A DNA stretch of 64,000 bases. Source: Clostridia bacterium. Lineage in GTDB: Bacteria > Bacillota > Clostridia > Oscillospirales > CAG-272. The notes below the pieces were generated by a model. The model saw only the letters and a program-made list of their open reading frames with translations, had not been told where the DNA came from and made no database searches. The DNA is taken from the NCBI GenBank assembly GCA_017537175.1, contig JAFYLH010000032.1, forward strand, positions 84,334-148,333. The letters run 5' to 3'. This document shows, in pieces, positions 52,322 to 60,917 of this stretch; the stretch's first letter is position 1, and the number at the start of each line of letters is the position of its first letter. The translations under genes and the position numbers were made by a program.

Positions 52322-52882
52322 ATGGATGACGCAAAAATAGTTGAGCTGTATCTTTGCCGTGACGAAAATGCAATCACCTATACTGCTGAGAAATACGGGA
52401 AAAGACTGCAGAATATTTCCTTTGGCATAGTGGGTGACCGTGAGACCGCCGAGGAATGTGAAAACGACACCTACAATGAGGCGTGGTGCTCTATTCCCCC
52501 AAGTGAGCCGAAGAATTATTTTTACGCCTTTCTATGCCGTATAATACGCAATATCTCCCTTGACCGATGCCGAAAAAGAGAAGCTCTTAAGCGTAAGGCC
52601 TATATAAGCGAACTGAGCCTTGAGCTTGAAAACTGTATCCCCTCTCCCGATGACTGCCAGCAGCGTATAGACGATTTGGTTTTTGGCGAAATGCTCAATA
52701 AATTTCTCGGAGATCTGTCGTCGGATAAGAGAAAAATATTTGTCAGGAGATATTTTTTCCTTGACAGTATAGAGAGTATTGCAGAGCGTTTTTGCGTGTC
52801 CGAGTCTAAGGTCAAGACCACACTTTTCCGCACGAGAAACGAGCTTAAAAATTTTCTTATAAAGGAGGGTTACGAACTGTGA
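52322..52882 (+). CDS. ECF-like RNA polymerase sigma factor
   Basis: The 186-residue product has sigma region 2 (ENAITYTAEKYGKRLQNISF, YNEAWCSIP, LCRIIRNISLDRCRKR) and region 4 (FLDSIESIAERFCVSESKVKTTLFRTR). AAGGGAG 7 nt before ATG 52322 decides the start; an ATG at 52301 overlaps poorly. The next gene begins inside its stop codon (GTGA), so the membrane partner is probably its anti-sigma factor. No target promoters can be identified by eye. Confidence 0.88.
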   Translation: MDDAKIVELYLCRDENAITYTAEKYGKRLQNISFGIVGDRETAEECENDTYNEAWCSIPPSEPKNYFYAFLCRIIRNISLDRCRKREALKRKAYISELSLELENCIPSPDDCQQRIDDLVFGEMLNKFLGDLSSDKRKIFVRRYFFLDSIESIAERFCVSESKVKTTLFRTRNELKNFLIKEGYEL

Positions 52883-53796
52883 GAGGAGAAAACTTTTTAG
52901 AAAAATTCGGACTTATAGATGAAAAATTTATCGAAGAATCCGAAGAAAAAACCAAAAGAAAAAACATAAAAATTCCGATACTTATTGCAGCCTGTTTTGT
53001 GCTGATCTTATTGGTTGCGGCACTGCCGTTTTTTAAGAGAGAAACACCGCACGATGCTAATAAAGTACATAATGCAGTTGATACCACCGAGCGAGATGAT
53101 ATCACTTATACACCGTCACAGGTCTACGACGGTATACCCTACAGCTCATTGAATATATCAGACACCGAGCTTGCCCCCGAGCTTAAAGGTATATACGGTG
53201 CTATGACGGGAGATATAGCCCCCTTTTACGAGGAATATATTGCCGATGCGGCAGCAGTTGTTGAGGGCAGAGTAACGGATGTCAGAATTAAAAATTATGA
53301 GTATACTACTGACTATGATAAATTTAAAGAGGGCGGAAGTACCCGCTACCTTTGGGATACGGTCGTATACGAAATAGAGGTTGAAAAGATATACAAGGGT
53401 GAGCTTGGTATAGAGACTCTTGTCATTGAGGACACCATACTTTTTGATTCTATGTTTTATCTTAAAGAGGGTCACCGATATGTTCTTCCCTTAACACAGA
53501 CCACAGAGGACGTGGCCTACGGATTGTGGCAGGGAAATATTACCGAAGGCTCAAACAAAAAAGAGAGCATATATTCCTCCCTTTATCCCTATCATCCCGG
53601 GATAGAGATCACCGAGGACGGTTATTATCTTTTCCCGGATGACTGGACCACGCTTGCTTCATCCGATATAGCGGTTAAGGTAACTATGGATGAACCCTTT
53701 GGCTGCGGAACAGTATATTTCTATGAAAAAATGATGCTTATCGACAGCGTAAATTTTGAGAAATTATTTGAAAAAATCTTAACTAAATACAATTAA
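52879..53796 (+). CDS. Membrane protein, probable anti-sigma partner
   Basis: The 305-residue product starts with GTG overlapping the sigma-factor stop by four bases. It has an acidic, then basic cytoplasmic N-terminus (about 1-32), one membrane helix (IPILIAACFVLILLVAALPFF) and a large extracellular domain. That domain includes DAAAVVEGRVTDVRIKNYEY and YVLPLTQTTEDVAYGLW. No zinc anti-sigma motif (HxxxCxxC) is seen, so the anti-sigma role is inferred from coupling and topology. The ribosome site AGGAGGG lies inside the sigma-factor gene. Confidence 0.78.
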   Translation: MRGENFLEKFGLIDEKFIEESEEKTKRKNIKIPILIAACFVLILLVAALPFFKRETPHDANKVHNAVDTTERDDITYTPSQVYDGIPYSSLNISDTELAPELKGIYGAMTGDIAPFYEEYIADAAAVVEGRVTDVRIKNYEYTTDYDKFKEGGSTRYLWDTVVYEIEVEKIYKGELGIETLVIEDTILFDSMFYLKEGHRYVLPLTQTTEDVAYGLWQGNITEGSNKKESIYSSLYPYHPGIEITEDGYYLFPDDWTTLASSDIAVKVTMDEPFGCGTVYFYEKMMLIDSVNFEKLFEKILTKYN

Positions 53797-53801
53797 AACC
53801 A

Positions 53802-53827
53802 AAGGAACCGCATCTTGGCGGTTCCTT
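53802..53827 (+). terminator. Terminator of the sigma factor operon
   Basis: AAGGAACCGC / GCGGTTCCTT stem with a 6-nt loop, followed by AAATTT. Confidence 0.65.
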
Positions 53828-53836
53828 AAATTTATG

Positions 53837-53865
53837 TTGAAATTTGCAAAACGATATGCTATAAT
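53837..53865 (+). promoter_or_regulatory. Promoter of the type I toxin mRNA
   Basis: TTGAAA (53837-53842), 17 bp, TATAAT (53860-53865). Confidence 0.8.
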
Positions 53866-53871
53866 ATTCTT

Positions 53872-53977
53872 GGTCCGAATACCGGGCCAAGGCTACCACA
53901 AACGGTAGGCGGTTAGCCCTCCACCATATGACGGAGGGTTCTTTTCCCTCCGATCTGCGGAAAGGAGGGCGATACCT
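53872..53977 (+). promoter_or_regulatory. Structured leader of the toxin mRNA that can hide its ribosome site
   Basis: Four alternating elements occur: GCCCTCC (53916-53922), CGGAGGG (53932-53938), CCCTCCG (53946-53952) and the ribosome-site segment GGAGGGC (53964-53970). The first can pair with the last and hide the Shine-Dalgarno, or the middle two can pair with each other. Upstream, GGCTACC...GGCGGTTAGCCC (53891-53919) is complementary to GGGCTAACCG...GGTAGCC at the 3' end (54109-54131), giving a closed, inactive full-length mRNA. This architecture is typical of type I toxin messengers. Confidence 0.7.
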
Positions 53978-54061
53978 ATGATTACATACAGTGAGCTGTT
54001 TCAGTTTTGTCTTGTAATTTTAGCTGTATTGAGTTTAGTATTTAATGCTAAAAAGAAATAA
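53978..54061 (+). CDS. Small membrane toxin of a type I toxin-antitoxin pair
   Basis: A 27-residue frame encodes MITYSELFQFCLVILAVLSL followed by VFNAKKK. It has a single hydrophobic helix with a charged Lys tail, the layout of holin-like/TxpA-type type I toxins. AAGGAGG lies 8 nt before the ATG, an exceptionally strong site. The gene has its own consensus promoter, a structured leader, a terminator at 54109-54136 and an antisense RNA promoter facing it. Overproduction is expected to depolarise the membrane; this is inferred from the family. Confidence 0.8.
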   Translation: MITYSELFQFCLVILAVLSLVFNAKKK

Positions 54062-54138
54062 CCGCCCTCGACCAAAAGAAGCGGTTATTTCTATAAACTG
54101 TTAACTTTGGGCTAACCGTCTGCCGGTAGCCTTTTTCT
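54049..54138 (-). ncRNA. Antisense RNA antitoxin of the type I pair
   Basis: Predicted to start near 54138 from the perfect minus-strand promoter at 54145-54173 and to end at the hairpin AGAAATAACCGC/GCGGTTATTTCT (54054-54092) followed by TTTTT on the minus strand. The roughly 90-nt RNA is fully complementary to the last codons and 3' untranslated part of the toxin mRNA. Pairing there would block long-range activation or trigger RNase III cleavage. Confidence 0.75.
54109..54136 (+). terminator. Terminator of the toxin mRNA
   Basis: GGCTA(A)CCG / CGGTAGCC stem with one bulge, then TTTTT at 54132-54136. Confidence 0.75.
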
Positions 54139-54144
54139 ATTGTC

Positions 54145-54173
54145 ATTATAGCATATGAACCTTGATCTGTCAA
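54145..54173 (-). promoter_or_regulatory. Consensus promoter of the antisense RNA
   Basis: On the minus strand TTGACA (54168-54173) and TATAAT (54145-54150) are exactly 17 bp apart, a perfect sigma-A promoter and the strongest in the window along with that of sdpR. Confidence 0.85.
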
Positions 54174-54191
54174 TAGTATGATTAGACCGAA

Positions 54192-54245
54192 GAAAACCGT
54201 AAGGTTTTCATCCTTAACTCCTAACTCCTAATTCCTAACTCCTAA
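54192..54245. repeat. Hairpin plus CTCCTAA heptamers after ymdB
   Basis: GAAAACC GTAA GGTTTTC (54192-54209) and about five CTCCTAA/TTCCTAA units (54214-54245) reaching the ymdB stop codon. The same layout as at 34778-35006 and 43982-44026. Confidence 0.7.
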
Positions 54246-55016
54246 CTAAAATGTGACCCTCATCACCTTTCCCACCTTACCTGTAGATGGGTCAAGCTCA
54301 AAGAGTGCTCCGTTGACACGGAGATCGTTTTCGGCTATCTCAAACTTTGTGGGGAGCTTGGTGGTAAGCTTGTGGATTATACACTCGGTTTTTACACCAA
54401 GGATAGAATCGTGGGGGCCTGTCATACCGAGGTCGGTTATATATCCGCTACCGTGAGGTAATACCTGCTCGTCAGCTGTGGGGATATGGGTATGAGTGCC
54501 GTATATAACATTTATCCTGCCGTCAAAGTATCTGGCAAGGGCATATTTTTCGCTGGTGGTCTCGGCGTGGATATCAAGGGTGGCGATATCATAGTTGCCC
54601 TCCTCGCGTTTGAGTATGCGCTCCACCGTTTCAAAGGGGTCAGCTAAGGGCTCACCGTATATAACACCCATAACATTCATTACAAGCACGCGGTAGCCGT
54701 CGGCATCTGCTATGGTGTAGCCGTTACCGGGATTAGCTGAGGGGTAGTTTGCGGGACGGATGATACGCTCGCTTGTGTCCAGAAAATCTCTGAGATCCTT
54801 CTTTTGCCAGATATGGTTACCGCCGGTTATGACATCGGCTCCCGCATCAAGTATAGCCTCGGCATCGGCTCGGGAAAGTCCGTTGCCTACACTTGCGTTT
54901 TCGCCGTTGACCAGCACCAGGCTGACTCTCTCACGGGATACATAATCACGGAGCCTGGGTGCCATATATTCTATTGCCGCGGGACCTACAACGTCGCCTA
55001 TGGCCAGTATTTTCAT
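54246..55016 (-). CDS. ymdB: YmdB-type 2',3'-cyclic nucleotide phosphodiesterase (TIGR00282)
   Basis: The 256-residue product is a calcineurin-like metallophosphoesterase with ILAIGDVVG, NGENASVGNGLS, GGNHIWQKKD, TLDIHAETTSEK and YGTHTHIPTADEQ, which supply all metal ligands. YmdB hydrolyses cyclic nucleotides and in Bacillus affects biofilm formation and works near RNase Y. It follows rny on the same strand, with a terminator hairpin between. Confidence 0.93.
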   Translation of the reverse strand: MKILAIGDVVGPAAIEYMAPRLRDYVSRERVSLVLVNGENASVGNGLSRADAEAILDAGADVITGGNHIWQKKDLRDFLDTSERIIRPANYPSANPGNGYTIADADGYRVLVMNVMGVIYGEPLADPFETVERILKREEGNYDIATLDIHAETTSEKYALARYFDGRINVIYGTHTHIPTADEQVLPHGSGYITDLGMTGPHDSILGVKTECIIHKLTTKLPTKFEIAENDLRVNGALFELDPSTGKVGKVMRVTF

Positions 55017-55048
55017 AGTTAAATAGCCTTTCAGTACAGAAAATAAAT

Positions 55049-55072
55049 ACGGCTCCCGAAATCGGGAGCCGT
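55049..55072 (-). terminator. Terminator after rny
   Basis: ACGGCTCCCG AAAT CGGGAGCCGT, followed on the minus strand by a T-rich run. Partial read-through would still feed ymdB. Confidence 0.7.
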
Positions 55073-55167
55073 AATCGGGTTTTTCATAGAAAAGATATAT
55101 AAAACGGAATACCGTATTGTTATCAGCTTGGTTCTATATAAATTATCTATTAATAAAAAGCTTTCGC

Positions 55168-56724
55168 TTATTTCGCATAATCTACAGCGCGGCTTTCTCG
55201 AATGACATTTATCTTGATCTGTCCGGGATATTCCAGCTCTGCTTCGATCTTCTTTACAATGTCGCGGGCAACCAGTACCATCTGATCGTCGTTGACCTCT
55301 TCGGGCTTGACCATGATTCTGATCTCACGGCCTGCCTGGATGGCGAAGGACTTTTCTACGCCGTCAAAGCTTGTTGCAATTTCTTCAAGCTTCTGCAATC
55401 TCTTGATATAATTTTCAAGATCCTCTCTGCGGGCGCCGGGACGGGCTGCGGAGATAGCGTCTGCCGCCTGTACTATCATAGCAACGATAGTTCTGGGCTC
55501 AACATCGCCGTGATGTGCCTCGATTGCGTGGAGCACATCCTTGTTTTCCTTGTGCTTCTTTGCGATATCGATACCGAGCTGTACATGAGAGCCCTCAAGC
55601 TCGCTGGTAAGAGCCTTACCGATATCATGGAGAAGACCTGCTCTCTTTGCAAGGGTGCTGTCTACGCCAAGCTCATCTGCTATGATGCCTGACAGGAACG
55701 CAACCTCAATAGAGTGTGTAAGTACATTCTGACCGTAGCTGGTACGGTAGCGTAAACGACCGAGAAGTCGTACAAGCTCGGGAGCGATGCCGTGGATACC
55801 TGTTTCAAATATCGCTTTATCGCCTGCCTGCTTGATTGCGGCATCAACATCTCTCTTTGCCTTTTCAACCATTTCCTCAATGCGGGCGGGATGTATACGT
55901 CCGTCGGAAATAAGCTTTTCAAGGGCAAGTCTTGCAACCTCGCGTCGTACGGGGTCAAAGCAGGAAAGAGTGATTGCCTCGGGTGTGTCATCAATAATAA
56001 GATCCACACCGGTCATGGTCTCAATGGTTCTGATGTTTCGTCCCTCACGGCCGATGATACGACCCTTCATATCATCGTTGGGGAGTGTTACAACAGATAC
56101 TGTGGTTTCTGAAACGTGGTCTGCAGCACAGCGCTGAATTGCAAGAGCAACTATCTCACGGGCCTTCTGGTCAGCCTCGTCCTTAAGCTGGCTCTCGATC
56201 TCAACGATCTTCATAGCAGCCTCGTGCTTAACCTCCTCTTCGATACGGTTAACAAGCTCAGCCTTAGCCTCCTGTGCTGTGTAACCCGAGATCTTCTGGA
56301 GAAGCTCAAGCTCGGTAGCCTTCATCTTATCGAGCTCTTCGCCACGTTCGGTGTTTTCCTTGATCTTTTTGTTCAGTGTCTCTTCCTTCTTGTCGAGATT
56401 CTCGATCTTGCGGTCAAGAGTTTCTTCTCTGGATGCCACGCGGTTTTCCATCTTGGAAATTTCCTTACGGCGCTCCTTGAGCTCGCGCTCTGACTCGTTC
56501 TTCTGCTTGAGGATCTCTTCCTTTGCTTCAAGCAAGGCTTCCTTTTTCTTGGATTCGGCTAACTTTTCGCCTTCCTCTAAGATCTTCTTGGCCTGTGCCT
56601 CTGCGGAGCCTATCTTAGCCTCGGCTACCTTCTTGCGGTATACGATACCGATAAGAATACCGATTACTAAAGCGACAAGAAATGCAGCAATTACACTGAC
56701 GATCAAAATCCATATCTGATCCAA
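55168..56724 (-). CDS. rny: Ribonuclease Y
   Basis: The 518-residue product is the membrane-bound endoribonuclease that starts mRNA decay. It has an N-terminal membrane helix ([20 protein letters not shown]), a long coiled coil (about 30-200), a KH domain ([19 protein letters not shown]) and an HD domain ([30 protein letters not shown]). The start is TTG at 56724 behind AAGGAGGTG; no ATG fits. Length is normal for the family. Confidence 0.96.
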   Translation of the reverse strand: MDQIWILIVSVIAAFLVALVIGILIGIVYRKKVAEAKIGSAEAQAKKILEEGEKLAESKKKEALLEAKEEILKQKNESERELKERRKEISKMENRVASREETLDRKIENLDKKEETLNKKIKENTERGEELDKMKATELELLQKISGYTAQEAKAELVNRIEEEVKHEAAMKIVEIESQLKDEADQKAREIVALAIQRCAADHVSETTVSVVTLPNDDMKGRIIGREGRNIRTIETMTGVDLIIDDTPEAITLSCFDPVRREVARLALEKLISDGRIHPARIEEMVEKAKRDVDAAIKQAGDKAIFETGIHGIAPELVRLLGRLRYRTSYGQNVLTHSIEVAFLSGIIADELGVDSTLAKRAGLLHDIGKALTSELEGSHVQLGIDIAKKHKENKDVLHAIEAHHGDVEPRTIVAMIVQAADAISAARPGARREDLENYIKRLQKLEEIATSFDGVEKSFAIQAGREIRIMVKPEEVNDDQMVLVARDIVKKIEAELEYPGQIKINVIRESRAVDYAK

Positions 56725-56847
56725 TTTTGCACCTCCTTATTCAATTTTCAAAATTATGTTATTGCATAAACGCATAATGCGAACAATACAAAACAATATA
56801 CAAACCTATTTTATCTTATTTCATATCATATGTCAAGGGAAAATGTA

Positions 56848-56878
56848 AAAAAACCGTCACAAATTTGCAACGGTTTGT
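56848..56878 (-). terminator. Weak hairpin after the HAD hydrolase gene
   Basis: AAACCGT / ACGGTTT with a long loop, between the HAD gene stop and the rny promoter region. Confidence 0.4.
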
Positions 56879-56885
56879 TGTTATT

Positions 56886-57671
56886 TTATGCCTTCGCCAG
56901 TCTTACAATATCCCCCACACCGTCAAGGACAACGGTGGGCTTGTATCCGTAGGTCTTTATTGTTTCGCTGTTTGAAACACCCGAGAGCACCAGCACCGTG
57001 GACATACCGCGTTCAAGACCCGATATGATATCGGTATCCATACGGTCGCCTACCATTACCGCCTCTGCCGAATGACAGCCAAGGAGCTTAAGGCCTGTGT
57101 GCATCATAAGGGGATTGGGCTTACCGCAATAGTAAGCCTGTCTGCCTGTTGCCATCTCTATGGGAGCAACAAGAGCCTTGCAGGCAGGGGTTATGCCGTT
57201 TTCTATGGGCGCGGATACATCCGAGTTACAGCCGATGAGCTTTGCTCCGCCCATAACCAGATTTACCGCCTTTGTAAGGGTATCAAGGGAGTATGCCTTG
57301 CCCTCACCCACCACAACATAGTCGGGGTTGACATCGTTCATGGTGATGCCCGCATCATAGAGGGCATTAAAGAGGCCTGCCTCGCCTATGGCATACACAG
57401 AGCATCCGGGGGACTGCTCCTTTAAGAAGGCCGCAGTTGCAAGGGCGCTTGTGTAAAAATGCTTTTCGGGAATATCAAGACCCAGACGCGCCATCTTCTG
57501 CTGGAGCTCACGGGGTGTCTGTCCCGAGTTGTTGGTAAGGAACAAAAATTCCTTCTTTTCCTCACGGAGCCAGTTTATAAACTCTACCACTCCGGGAAGA
57601 AGCTTGTTTCCGTGATACAGAACACCGTCCATATCGCATATAAAGCCTTTTTTGCTGTTAAAATCTATCAT
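56886..57671 (-). CDS. HAD-IIA (NagD-like) phosphatase
   Basis: The 261-residue product has HAD motifs DMDGVLYHGN (motif I), FLTNNSGQTPREL (motif II), and MVGDRMDTDIISGLERGM (motifs III-IV) with a C2-type cap. Such enzymes dephosphorylate nucleotides, glycerol-phosphate or 4-nitrophenyl phosphate; the substrate is not predictable. GAGGTCAGG directly before ATG 57671 favours that start; ATG 57683 overlaps the upstream stop (ATGA) and is an alternative. It ends the hyd-hrb transcription unit. Confidence 0.88.
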   Translation of the reverse strand: MIDFNSKKGFICDMDGVLYHGNKLLPGVVEFINWLREEKKEFLFLTNNSGQTPRELQQKMARLGLDIPEKHFYTSALATAAFLKEQSPGCSVYAIGEAGLFNALYDAGITMNDVNPDYVVVGEGKAYSLDTLTKAVNLVMGGAKLIGCNSDVSAPIENGITPACKALVAPIEMATGRQAYYCGKPNPLMMHTGLKLLGCHSAEAVMVGDRMDTDIISGLERGMSTVLVLSGVSNSETIKTYGYKPTVVLDGVGDIVRLAKA

Positions 57672-57679
57672 ACCTGACC

Positions 57680-58267
57680 TCATTTTATCATTTCAAAATC
57701 ACTTGCAGGATGCTTACATATGGGACAGATATAGTCCTCGGGCAGGGTGTCGCCGTCATATGTAAAGCTGCATATCTTGCACACATAGCCCTTTGCCTTT
57801 TTGGGAGCCTTGGGCTTTACGTTTTTGTGATAGTAGCTGTAGGTCATAGACTCATCGTCGTTTACAACGTAGGAATCTGTCACCTTGCATATAAACATTG
57901 TGTGGCTGCCGAGATCCGCTGAGGCTGTTATCTCAAGGCAGAGAACAGCGTTGATATATTCTGTGATGCCTGCAAGCCCGTTTTCGGTACGGAATACCAC
58001 ACCGTCGGCAAATTTATCGGTATCTCTGCCACTGCAAAATCCGTATTTTTCAAACACCGAGAAGGGAGCTTTTTCGCTTAAGCAGTTTACGTTGAGCTTG
58101 CCTGTGGATTTGATGATGTCGTGACTGTAGTTTGCCTTGTTTACAGACACCGCCAGCTTGTCATCCGCTACCTGCATAACGGTGTTGACGATAAGTGCGT
58201 TATCCTTGCTTTCGTCCTTTACGGTCACTATATAAAGACCGTAGCCTATTTTATGTAATGCGCTCAT
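57680..58267 (-). CDS. hrb: High-molecular-weight rubredoxin (flavin reductase plus rubredoxin)
   Basis: The 195-residue product has an N-terminal flavin-reductase/FMN-binding domain (about 1-145) and a C-terminal rubredoxin (about 158-195) with CKICSFTYDG and CPICKHPASDFE, four Cys for one iron. In Clostridia Hrb passes electrons from NAD(P)H to flavodiiron proteins for oxygen or nitric oxide removal. It lies 11 bp after hydF, tying oxygen protection to hydrogenase maturation. AAAGGAG lies 7 nt before the ATG. Confidence 0.88.
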   Translation of the reverse strand: MSALHKIGYGLYIVTVKDESKDNALIVNTVMQVADDKLAVSVNKANYSHDIIKSTGKLNVNCLSEKAPFSVFEKYGFCSGRDTDKFADGVVFRTENGLAGITEYINAVLCLEITASADLGSHTMFICKVTDSYVVNDDESMTYSYYHKNVKPKAPKKAKGYVCKICSFTYDGDTLPEDYICPICKHPASDFEMIK

Positions 58268-58278
58268 AGGTTTCTCCT

Positions 58279-59463
58279 TTACAGAAGTTTTTGTATTTCG
58301 GGGAAGGGTCCCAATGCCTGTTTTAAAATTCCGTGCATATGAGCTATTGCCACACCGTAGTTGACAATAGGTGTACCCTGTGCCTTGGCTGCAGATATAC
58401 GGCGCTTCATTTCCTTTTCGTTAAGCATACAGCCGCCGCAATGGACTATAAGAGCATAGCCGGACAGATCCTCGGGGAACTCGCCCCCTGAGGTGAAGTC
58501 AAATTCTATCTCTTCTCCACAGAAGTCCCTGATCCAGCCGGGCATCTTGACAGTGCCTATATCGTTGCACTGTCTGTGGTGGGTACAGCCCTCGGATATA
58601 AGTATTCTATCAGATTTTTTCAGCTTTTGCAAGAGGGAAGCGCCCTTTACCAGTTCTTCAAGCTCTCCCTTGTATCTTGCAAAGAGGATAGAAAAGGAGG
58701 TAAGTGTAATATCATCGGGTAAAATTTTTGCAACCTTACCGAAAACCTGCGAGTCTGTTATGACAAGTTTAGGCTTCACCGATTCAAGGGTCTGCTTTAA
58801 TTCCTCAGGCTGGCATACCACCGCAATACAGCCGTGGTCAATTATCTCACGGATGGTGTTTTGCTGGGGGAGGATAAGTCTGCCCTTGGGTGCTGACTCG
58901 TCTATAGGGGTGACAAGGACAACCGTATCACCCTTGGTCAGTAGATCCGCAACGATATATTTTTCTTCTGTTTTGGGGTTGAGGGATGCTATCTTTTCCT
59001 TTAACTCATTTATGCTTTCGCCTGTGAGAGCAGAAACGCATATCTCGTTTGCCTTAGTTTCTCTTTTTGCTATATCGCACTTGTTATAAGCTATGATATA
59101 TGGCAGCTTTGCTTCCTCAAAATATGATATAAGCTGTCTGTCAAATTCGGTTAATTCTCTTGTTGCATCGGCTACAAGTACGGCGATATCGGTTTTGGCA
59201 AGTATCTGCCTTGCCTTTTTGACACGAAGCTCACCAAGATCTCCCTCGTCATCAATTCCGGGGGTGTCGATTATAACAACGGGGCCGAGAGGTAAAAGCT
59301 CCATAGCCTTTGTTACAGGGTCGGTGGTGGTTCCCTTGACATCGGATACCACCGAAAGCGACTGCCCCGTGACCGCGTTGACAAGACTACTCTTGCCCGC
59401 ATTTCTCATTCCGAAAAAGCCTATATGGATTCTTTCGGCATTAGGTGTAGAATTTAAACTCAT
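58279..59463 (-). CDS. hydF: [FeFe]-hydrogenase maturation GTPase HydF
   Basis: The 394-residue product is the scaffold on which the 2Fe subcluster of the H-cluster is assembled. The GTPase part has GMRNAGKSSLVNA (P-loop, near 13-25), TTTDPV, DTPGIDDEG and NKCD; a dimerisation domain and a cluster domain with CTHH and HCGGCM ligands follow. It is directly after hydG (2-bp gap) with only a weak ribosome site, consistent with coupling. Confidence 0.95.
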   Translation of the reverse strand: MSLNSTPNAERIHIGFFGMRNAGKSSLVNAVTGQSLSVVSDVKGTTTDPVTKAMELLPLGPVVIIDTPGIDDEGDLGELRVKKARQILAKTDIAVLVADATRELTEFDRQLISYFEEAKLPYIIAYNKCDIAKRETKANEICVSALTGESINELKEKIASLNPKTEEKYIVADLLTKGDTVVLVTPIDESAPKGRLILPQQNTIREIIDHGCIAVVCQPEELKQTLESVKPKLVITDSQVFGKVAKILPDDITLTSFSILFARYKGELEELVKGASLLQKLKKSDRILISEGCTHHRQCNDIGTVKMPGWIRDFCGEEIEFDFTSGGEFPEDLSGYALIVHCGGCMLNEKEMKRRISAAKAQGTPIVNYGVAIAHMHGILKQALGPFPEIQKLL

Positions 59464-59465
59464 AA

Positions 59466-60914
59466 TTAAAACCTGAAATCGCGTCTGTTGGAATTTTTAA
59501 TATCTTCTATATTTTTCTTTGCTATCTCCTTGACCTTTTCGGCAGTTACCTTGCCAAGCTCTTTTTCGATAAGCTCAAAGCCTACCTTCTTGGTTTCCTC
59601 GCTTGCATAGTCCACAAGGTACTCGGTGAGGGTCATCAGAGCATTGGGGTGACAGCAGTTGATTATCTGTCCCGACTTACACAGGCTCATAAAGCGGTCG
59701 CCTGTTCTGCCCTCGCGGTAGCAAGCGGTACAGAATGAAGGAATATGGCCGTTCTCCATTAACCAGCGCACAACCTCGTCAAGGGTTCTCTGGTCGGATA
59801 CATCAAACTGCTCTGTATCGGTGGGTCTTACCTCCTCGGTGTAGCCGCCTACAGAGGTACGGCTGCCACCGCTGACCTGAGAGATTCCGCGGTGCAGAAG
59901 CTTGGTACGAACCGCCTCGGTCTCACGGGTGGAGATTATCATTCCGGTATAGGGAACAGCAAGACGGATGCAAGCGGTGATCTTTTCAAAAATATCATCG
60001 GATATAGAGTTGTCAAAGGCATCGGGGTCGATGTCGTCTGCTCTCTTTATACGGGGAACGCTTATGGTATGGGGGCCTACACCGTGAACAGCCTCGAGGT
60101 GCTCTGCGTGCATCAGAAGTCCCGCGAACTCGTACTTATAAAGCTCAAGTCCAAAGAGAACTCCCAAGCCCACATCGTCTATACCACCCTCCATGGCTCT
60201 GTCCATAGCCTCGGTGTGATAAGCATAGTTGTGCTTGGGGCCTGTGGGATGGAGCTTGAGGTAGCTTTCCTTGTGATATGTCTCCTGGAACAGGATGTAT
60301 GTACCGATACCCGCATCCTTAAGCTTACGGTAGTTTTCTACGGTGGTAGCGGCAATATTAACATTAACACGGCGGATAGCACCGTTCTTGTGGTTTACCG
60401 AGTAGATGGTGTTGATGCACTCAAGTATATATTCTATGGGGTTGTTGACGGGGTCCTCGCCTGCCTCAATAGCTAAACGCTTATGACCCATATCCTGAAG
60501 TGCAATAACCTCTGCCTTTACCTCCTCCTGAGTCAGCTTTTTACGGCAGATGTGCTTGTTCTGATAATGGTAGGGACAGTAAACACAGCCGTTGACACAG
60601 TAGTTGGAAAGATAGAGGGGAGCGAACATTACTATACGGTTGCCGTAGAATGCAAGCTTAATCTCCTCTGCTATCTTATATATCTCCTCGATCTTTTCGG
60701 GGATATCGCAGGCAAGAAGCACCGATGCCTCGCGGTGGGTAAGACCCTCGCAGGTAACACCGTTGCCGTTCTTTTTGGGTCTTGCCTTTTCAAGGATAGA
60801 GTCGATAAGCTCGATGTTGTCCTTGTTTTCTTCGGCATACTTTAAGGTGTCAAGTATCTCGCCGTCGTGTATAAATTCTTCTGCCTTTAATGATTTGGGA
60901 TTGTAGATTGCCAT
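59466..60914 (-). CDS. hydG: [FeFe]-hydrogenase maturation radical SAM tyrosine lyase HydG
   Basis: The 482-residue product cleaves tyrosine to give CO and cyanide for the H-cluster. The radical-SAM cluster motif is CVNGCVYCPYHYQN (near 93-106), and the C-terminal second cluster ligands lie in FCTACYREGRTGDRFMSLCKSG with Cys-rich CCHPNA. AAAGGAG precedes the ATG. It sits between hydE (3-bp gap) and hydF. Confidence 0.96.
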   Translation of the reverse strand: MAIYNPKSLKAEEFIHDGEILDTLKYAEENKDNIELIDSILEKARPKKNGNGVTCEGLTHREASVLLACDIPEKIEEIYKIAEEIKLAFYGNRIVMFAPLYLSNYCVNGCVYCPYHYQNKHICRKKLTQEEVKAEVIALQDMGHKRLAIEAGEDPVNNPIEYILECINTIYSVNHKNGAIRRVNVNIAATTVENYRKLKDAGIGTYILFQETYHKESYLKLHPTGPKHNYAYHTEAMDRAMEGGIDDVGLGVLFGLELYKYEFAGLLMHAEHLEAVHGVGPHTISVPRIKRADDIDPDAFDNSISDDIFEKITACIRLAVPYTGMIISTRETEAVRTKLLHRGISQVSGGSRTSVGGYTEEVRPTDTEQFDVSDQRTLDEVVRWLMENGHIPSFCTACYREGRTGDRFMSLCKSGQIINCCHPNALMTLTEYLVDYASEETKKVGFELIEKELGKVTAEKVKEIAKKNIEDIKNSNRRDFRF

Positions 60915-60917
60915 GGT

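Noticed and set aside
56116..56493. Leu-rich plus-strand frame opposite rny
   Set aside because: Antisense of the coiled-coil region of RNase Y (Glu/Lys codons read as Leu/Phe); not a membrane protein gene.
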